Source: an uncultured Clostridia bacterium (GTDB taxonomy: Bacteria; Bacillota; Clostridia; Oscillospirales; Ruminococcaceae). From it: 9,616 nucleotides of DNA. How positions within the stretch are numbered: position 1 is the first letter of the stretch; the number at the start of each line of letters is the position of its first letter. Below the pieces are notes generated by a model. That model saw only the letters and a program-made list of their open reading frames with translations, made no database searches and had not been told where the DNA came from. The DNA is taken from the NCBI GenBank assembly GCA_937892655.1, contig CALBJC010000002.1, positions 1 through 9,616 of the forward strand. Direction: 5' to 3'. Shown here one piece after another: positions 5,659 to 9,616 of the stretch. The translations under genes and the position numbers were made by a program.

Positions 5659-6988
5659 TTTGTTCCTTTTTTCTCCTTTTTGAAAAACTCATTAGTTCTT
5701 CCTTTTTGTTGCAAAGTCTGCCGCTCATAACCTCATCAAGTAAAATATCAAGAGTTTGGGAAATTTCTCTTCCCTTAAAGCCGATATTCATAAGGTCATT
5801 TCCATTGATATCGAGCTGACTTATAAATACGCATTCGTTGTTATCTTCAGTTTCTCTGATGAAATTAAGTCTCATATCAAGGTCATCGAGCTTTTCTTTG
5901 AGATTATATTCTCCCTGCGCTTTAGTATCAGCTAACCTTATATCTATATGATCATAGCAGAATTTAAATGAGTATTTTGAAATAAACCTCTTGATGTTTT
6001 CTTTGGTGCATTCAAATCTGTTATCATGCTCTATAATCTGATTTACAATGTAGCTTTTTGACTTGTTATCAAATTTTAGCCTCGATAAAATATCCTGCGC
6101 AATTTCTGCACCAACTTCAGGGTGATTTTTAAAATGTCTGTATCCTTTTTTATCCTCTGTCATACAAAGTGGTTTTGCGATATCATGCAAAAGCATACAT
6201 ACCCTGATATCCGCCCTTTTAGGCGAAAGTGAAACTGCACGAACAATATGCTCATAAACATCATATTTGTGGTGCTTGTTTTTCTGGTCAAAGTCAAAGC
6301 AAGGCTTTATTTCAGGGATAAACTGCGCTATAACATCACGATAAGTCATCAGACACGAATAAACATTATCTCCTTGTAACAGCTTTTCAAGTTCAACTCT
6401 TATTCTTTCGGCTGAAACGAATTCTAAAAGTGAAAGCTTTTCAAAAATGGCATTGTGAGTATTCTTTTCTATCTCAAACCCCAGTGTTGAGTGAAACCTT
6501 ACAGCCCTTAAAATTCTCAGCGCATCCTCTTCAAAACGCTTTGGTGCACATCCTACGCATCTGAGCGTTTTTCTTTTTATATCCGCGATCCCATCAAAGA
6601 AATCAACATATCCTTCATAATCATTGTATGCAATAGCGTTTACAGTAAAATCTCTTCTTGAAAGATCATCTTTTAAGTCATCAACAAACAAAACGCTGTC
6701 AGGTCTTCTATGGTCTGAATACTCTGCTTCTTTTCTGAATGTTGTGATCTCAAGAGGCTTATCCTCGATAATAACAGTTACAGTACCATGCTTTATTCCC
6801 GTTTTGATTACCTTGAATCCGCTGAAAATCTCAAGCATCTGGTCAGGTGTAGCGCTTGTGCAAATATCATAATCAAAAGGTACTATTCCCATTATGCTGT
6901 CTCTTACGCATCCGCCTACAGCATAAGCCTTATGACCGTTATTATATAGAGTTTCAATTGCCTTTTTTGCGTATGACGGTAACAGCAT
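5651..6988 (-). CDS. cca: CCA tRNA nucleotidyltransferase with HD domain
   Basis: A class II tRNA nucleotidyltransferase, which adds or repairs the 3' CCA of tRNAs using CTP and ATP. Of the 445 residues, the head domain carries YAVGGCVRD (22-30) and the metal-binding pair D39/D41 in FDYD. RRDFTVNAIAY (111-121) and the DFFDGIADI segment follow, then the nucleotide-selecting motif EDALR (154-158) and ERIRVEL (194-200). An HD domain lies at about 240-345 with H247, H268-D269, H285 and H289. Members that only add A share these motifs, so a split C-adding/A-adding arrangement cannot be excluded from this gene alone, though a single full enzyme is the usual case. The start is supported by AAAGGAG on the minus strand (about 6997-7003). 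It leads a two-gene unit with the VanZ-family gene, overlapping it by 8 bases, and shares its control region with lnt. Confidence 0.95.
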   Translation of the reverse strand: MLLPSYAKKAIETLYNNGHKAYAVGGCVRDSIMGIVPFDYDICTSATPDQMLEIFSGFKVIKTGIKHGTVTVIIEDKPLEITTFRKEAEYSDHRRPDSVLFVDDLKDDLSRRDFTVNAIAYNDYEGYVDFFDGIADIKRKTLRCVGCAPKRFEEDALRILRAVRFHSTLGFEIEKNTHNAIFEKLSLLEFVSAERIRVELEKLLQGDNVYSCLMTYRDVIAQFIPEIKPCFDFDQKNKHHKYDVYEHIVRAVSLSPKRADIRVCMLLHDIAKPLCMTEDKKGYRHFKNHPEVGAEIAQDILSRLKFDNKSKSYIVNQIIEHDNRFECTKENIKRFISKYSFKFCYDHIDIRLADTKAQGEYNLKEKLDDLDMRLNFIRETEDNNECVFISQLDINGNDLMNIGFKGREISQTLDILLDEVMSGRLCNKKEELMSFSKRRKKEQND

Positions 6989-7043
6989 AATTTCAGCTCC
7001 TTTACTAATAAATCAGAATAATCAGGCAAAACTAACCTAGAAT

Positions 7044-7072
7044 ATTATTGCACAATTTTTATAAAATTGCAA
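7044..7072 (-). promoter_or_regulatory. Candidate promoter for cca-vanZ
   Basis: Read on the minus strand, TTGCAA (7072-7067) and AATAAT (7049-7044) are 17 bp apart. This would start transcription near 7037, leaving a leader of roughly 50 bases before cca. The boxes overlap those of the rightward promoter almost completely. Confidence 0.5.
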
Positions 7073-7076
7073 TATT
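7048..7076 (+). promoter_or_regulatory. Candidate promoter for lnt
   Basis: TTGCAC (7048-7053) and AATATT (7071-7076) are 17 bp apart, giving a start near 7083 and a very short leader before ATG 7092. With so little leader, the GAGGG at 7079-7083 may only partly be available as ribosome binding site; the -10 box is weak, so another start further upstream is possible. Confidence 0.4.
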
Positions 7077-7091
7077 GCGAGGGTTTAATAT

Positions 7092-8651
7092 ATGCTAAGA
7101 GATTGTTTTTCAAAAGAAGCAAAGCTGTTTTTGCCAATTATTGCAGGTATTTTAATATCGGTAGTATCGCTGAGTTCTGAGCTTTTCATGTTTGTATTCT
7201 TTGCGCTCATCCCGCTTTTTTACAGATTAAGGCAGGTCAGAAGTTTTAAAGAGTATGTAATAATGCTCTCCTTTTACTTTTTTACATCAAACTTTCTGCA
7301 GTTTGCATTTATCTTAAGAGTATCTCAGTTTATTCCCAATTCTCAGAAATACGCAAAACCTCTGCTTGTAATAGCAGTAATAGTTTTAGCGTTATATGTG
7401 TCTTTAATAAACATAATTCCCATGCTTATATTTACAAAGGTCAGAACGAACAGAATCTACGATGTATTTATATTCTCAGCTTTATACATTCTTTCAGAAT
7501 GGTTTTGCGAAAATGTACCCTTGCTCAGCTTTCCATGGATAAGACTAGGTACAATTCTTTCTGATTTCTATATTTTTCTGCAATCAGCGAGCATCTTCGG
7601 CGGACTGTTTATTTCTTTCCTGATTTTAGTAATAAACGGACTTGTCGCAAACGCTTTCTGTTCTGAAAATTCAAGAAGATTGCAGTACTTTTGCCTTTTA
7701 TCAGCAATGATAGTTTTTTCTGCAAATTCAGTATACGGTCTTGCAAAAACTCATTTTACAAAAATTCAGGGTCAAAGGGTATCCTGTATGCTTTTGCAGG
7801 TAAATTTAGATGCCGAGGAAAAATGGGATGTAAAGGCCCTGCAAAGTCTCGAAGCGCATTACCGCCTTGCTAGCAGCAGTATAACCGCGCAGAACAGACC
7901 CGATATAATAGTTATGCCGGAAACCGCCATAAACTCAAAGATAAATGAAAATATATCAGTACAAAATGCCCTTGCACGTTTTGCGCAGAATCTGAATGCA
8001 ACTATCATAACAGGGGGCTTTTACCGAGAAAATGATAAAACCTATAACGCTTTGTATGTTGTAAATCCTGATGGCACGATCGAAAATCCGTATCTTAAAA
8101 ACAAACTTGTTCCATTCGGTGAATATATTCCTTTTGAGAATTTAGTAAAAAAGATAGTCCCCTCGGTTACTGAGATCCTCAGAACTAAAAAGGGACTATC
8201 TGCATTTGATAAATCAGATACTATAAATACCGAATACGGAAAAATTACCTCTCTGATATGCTTAGAAAGTATTTATTCTGCACCCGCCAGAGAACAATGT
8301 CAGAATGGCGGTGAGCTTATCGCTATAATTACAAATGATGCCTGGTTTGGAGATGACTTTAATCTCAATACCCATTTTCGCCATTCGGTAATGCGTGCAG
8401 TAGAGTGCGGTAAATATGTAGTAAACTGCGCAAACTCAGGTATATCCGCAATCATTACTCCTTATGGAAAGCTCAGCGTTAAAGCGCCTGAGCGGGCAGA
8501 AAGTGCTGTTATGGCAAATGTAATATTTACTTCAAAAAATACTCCCTACAGCTTTTTAGGGGATATTATCATCCTGCCCTCTGCCGCAATTATAGTGTGG
8601 GGTATTATAAAAACTGCATCAAAAATGCTTGCAAAAAAGCTTAGAAAGTAA
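7092..8651 (+). CDS. lnt: Apolipoprotein N-acyltransferase
   Basis: A membrane enzyme that transfers an acyl chain from a phospholipid to the free amino group of the lipid-modified N-terminal cysteine of lipoproteins. The 519 residues match the family. About 6 membrane segments fill residues 12-217, including FPWIRLGTILSDFYIFLQS, which corresponds to the conserved GFPWL region; a last segment is near 490-510. Between them is a nitrilase-like catalytic domain (about 225-480) with MPETAIN (E277), YLKNKLVPFGEYIPFE (K336 and E344) and ICLES (C390), matching the Glu-Lys-Cys triad of E. coli Lnt (E267, K335, C387). Also seen are TNDAWFGD and ANSGISAIITPYG. All catalytic residues are present, so activity is expected. 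GAGGG 8 bases upstream supports the start. Classical Lnt is absent from many low-GC Gram-positives but occurs in some Clostridia. Two lipoproteins encoded nearby are possible substrates. Confidence 0.94.
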   Translation: MLRDCFSKEAKLFLPIIAGILISVVSLSSELFMFVFFALIPLFYRLRQVRSFKEYVIMLSFYFFTSNFLQFAFILRVSQFIPNSQKYAKPLLVIAVIVLALYVSLINIIPMLIFTKVRTNRIYDVFIFSALYILSEWFCENVPLLSFPWIRLGTILSDFYIFLQSASIFGGLFISFLILVINGLVANAFCSENSRRLQYFCLLSAMIVFSANSVYGLAKTHFTKIQGQRVSCMLLQVNLDAEEKWDVKALQSLEAHYRLASSSITAQNRPDIIVMPETAINSKINENISVQNALARFAQNLNATIITGGFYRENDKTYNALYVVNPDGTIENPYLKNKLVPFGEYIPFENLVKKIVPSVTEILRTKKGLSAFDKSDTINTEYGKITSLICLESIYSAPAREQCQNGGELIAIITNDAWFGDDFNLNTHFRHSVMRAVECGKYVVNCANSGISAIITPYGKLSVKAPERAESAVMANVIFTSKNTPYSFLGDIIILPSAAIIVWGIIKTASKMLAKKLRK

Positions 8652-9616
8652 TTTTAAAAAGTCTTGCAGTATTCTGCTTTGGCAGGGTAACTGTAGCTGA
8701 TGAGTTGTGTTTGTTGTAGCTGTATTTGCATTCTTCAAATGAAGGGTAGATACAGCAGATGTCAGCGTCGTTATTTTGAGTACCTTTGACGAACCGCACT
8801 CTTTACAAACCTCATCTCCGTCAACAACAACCAAGTTTCTAACATTGTTTTTGAGAAAATCAAGCGGAATACTCATAGTATCATCAGCCGATTCTCTGCG
8901 CCATACAGCGATATATGCTGTGCTTTCAGTCTTAAGACCGAGGCACACCCATTCATCTGAAAACTTTGAAAGCCCCAAAGGCCAGAAAGGTGTTGAAACC
9001 TTTATATCCTGTCTTATACTCTTGTAAACGTCGAGAGCTTCTTTAACAAGCGCTCTTCTGTCATCGCTGATGTAGCCTAAATGACCGCTCTGATGAATTC
9101 TCAGAAGCATAGCGTTTACCATGTTGAAAACTACCTCTTCATTATCTCCCTGAGATAATGGATATGACCATATAGCAGATTGCTCAGGACATAAAACAGA
9201 AGGAGAGTTGGCCGCAATGGTTGCGTATCTGAGGTAGTTATCCTGGTCTGAGGTTGACTGAATACTGTGTCTTGATAACATCGCATAGTCCATTCTCAAC
9301 CCGCCGCTTGAGCAGTTTTCGATGATAAGGTCAGGATATTTTTTAAAGATACTGTCAAGCCACGCAAGATAGGCCCTTTCGTGACCGAGAAGTCCGTCGC
9401 CAAAGCTGTCGGCGTTTTGCTCTGTACCAATACCCGGCTCAATGTTGTAGTCCATCTTAATGTAACCAACGCCGTATTCCTTGATAAGTCTGTCGATAAC
9501 CTCGTTTGCGTGTTCAATAACAGCAGGATTACGAAAATCAAGCTGATAACGGCTTCTGTCGTGAATACGCTTGCCATGTCTTGTGAAAAACCAGCTGTCA
9601 TCAACATCATTTACCT
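8619..9616 (-). CDS. GH36 alpha-galactosidase-like glycosidase, 5' part outside window, 3' frameshift
   Basis: The minus-strand frame is open from the right edge, so the N-terminal part is missing; 331 residues are visible. They cover the end of the catalytic barrel: DSWFFTRHGKR near the edge, YIKMDYNIEPGIG with the nucleophile Asp (visible residue 55), ENCSSGGLRMDYAML, and STSDQDNY with the acid/base Asp (visible residue 123). The 68-residue spacing is close to that of known GH36 alpha-galactosidases. The likely role is release of alpha-galactosyl units from raffinose-type sugars or galactomannan; exact specificity cannot be read. Up to about 8800 the protein is family-like (RNLVVVDGDEVCKECGSS), but then the frame turns into an unusual Thr/Ser-rich tail ending at 8619. 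A family-like C-terminus lies in the -1 frame, ending at 8641. There is no signal sequence information because the start is not seen. It converges on lnt and overlaps its end. Confidence 0.85.
   Translation of the reverse strand, partial: VNDVDDSWFFTRHGKRIHDRSRYQLDFRNPAVIEHANEVIDRLIKEYGVGYIKMDYNIEPGIGTEQNADSFGDGLLGHERAYLAWLDSIFKKYPDLIIENCSSGGLRMDYAMLSRHSIQSTSDQDNYLRYATIAANSPSVLCPEQSAIWSYPLSQGDNEEVVFNMVNAMLLRIHQSGHLGYISDDRRALVKEALDVYKSIRQDIKVSTPFWPLGLSKFSDEWVCLGLKTESTAYIAVWRRESADDTMSIPLDFLKNNVRNLVVVDGDEVCKECGSSKVLKITTLTSAVSTLHLKNANTATTNTTHQLQLPCQSRILQDFLKLLSKLFCKHF
8641..8803 (-). other. Out-of-frame C-terminal end of the GH36 gene (frameshift remnant)
   Basis: In the frame one base earlier, the minus strand reads KGTQNNDADICCIYPSFEEC and continues through SSATVTLPKQNTARLFKITF to a TAA at 8643-8641. 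This ending, with CCIYPS and TLPKQNTARLFKI, is what GH36 C-terminal beta-sandwich domains look like, unlike the in-frame tail. A stop in this frame at 8805-8803 puts the shift between about 8770 and 8803. Relative to an intact gene, one base is missing (or two are added). It would also reduce the overlap with lnt from 33 to 11 bases. Confidence 0.75.

Noticed and set aside
8770..8803. Programmed -1 ribosomal frameshift in the GH36 gene
   Set aside because: The stretch has only short A runs (AAA, AAAA) that do not form a standard slippery heptamer, and no strong stem follows; mutation or sequence error is simpler.
9296..9610. Minus-strand open frame of 104 codons at the right edge
   Set aside because: It is out of frame with the GH36 catalytic motifs in the same stretch (KMDYN, DSWFFTRHGKR), which are clearly the coding frame.
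1..9616. Mobile element, phage, CRISPR array or defence system
   Set aside because: No transposase, integrase, regularly spaced repeats, attachment-type repeats or defence-type domains were found; the genes are typical chromosomal ones with similar composition throughout.

Overview
The window looks like a chromosomal segment of an AT-rich Firmicute, most likely an anaerobic gut-type Clostridium relative (Ruminococcaceae/Oscillospirales-like). This rests on a tRNA-sensing T-box leader, clear AGGAGG-type ribosome binding sites, Gram-positive style lipoprotein signals, a short CysE of the Firmicute type and a GH36 glycosidase typical of plant-polysaccharide degraders. No tRNA, rRNA, insertion sequence, phage gene or CRISPR array is visible. 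Genus assignment is inference only.

Layout. (1) Bases 1-45 hold a strong terminator for a gene outside the window. (2) From about 100 to 3989 runs one rightward unit: a promoter, a cysteine-specific T-box riboswitch with its attenuator (155-372), cysE (serine acetyltransferase), cysS (cysteinyl-tRNA synthetase), then two tightly packed genes for extracytoplasmic cyclophilin-like proteins, one with a membrane anchor and one a lipoprotein. (3) A separate promoter and an 18-bp palindrome lead a lipoprotein with a SurA/PrsA-like layout (4082-5143). (4) A bidirectional terminator at 5149-5183 sits inside the 3' end of the convergent leftward pair cca-vanZ (6988 to 5140). (5) A 103-bp divergent promoter region (6989-7091) separates cca from rightward lnt (apolipoprotein N-acyltransferase, 7092-8651). 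(6) Convergent with lnt is the 3' part of a GH36 alpha-galactosidase-like gene. It runs off the right edge and appears to carry a one-base frameshift near its 3' end.

How the parts relate. The first unit couples cysteine precursor synthesis (O-acetylserine) and cysteine charging of tRNA to uncharged tRNA-Cys, and carries two cyclophilin-like genes along with it. The three adjacent extracytoplasmic proteins (2498-5143) belong to two unrelated peptidyl-prolyl isomerase folds, cyclophilin and parvulin. All three seem to lack the usual catalytic residues, so a chaperone or scaffold role outside the membrane is more likely than prolyl isomerisation. Two of them are lipoproteins, and an Lnt-type N-acyltransferase that could act on such lipoproteins is encoded about 2 kb away.

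Most of the window is ordinary housekeeping. The points that merit a second look are the T-box control extending to degenerate cyclophilins, the palindrome in the 5' leader at 4041-4058, the terminator that doubles as VanZ coding sequence, the nearly symmetric divergent promoter, and the GH36 frameshift.
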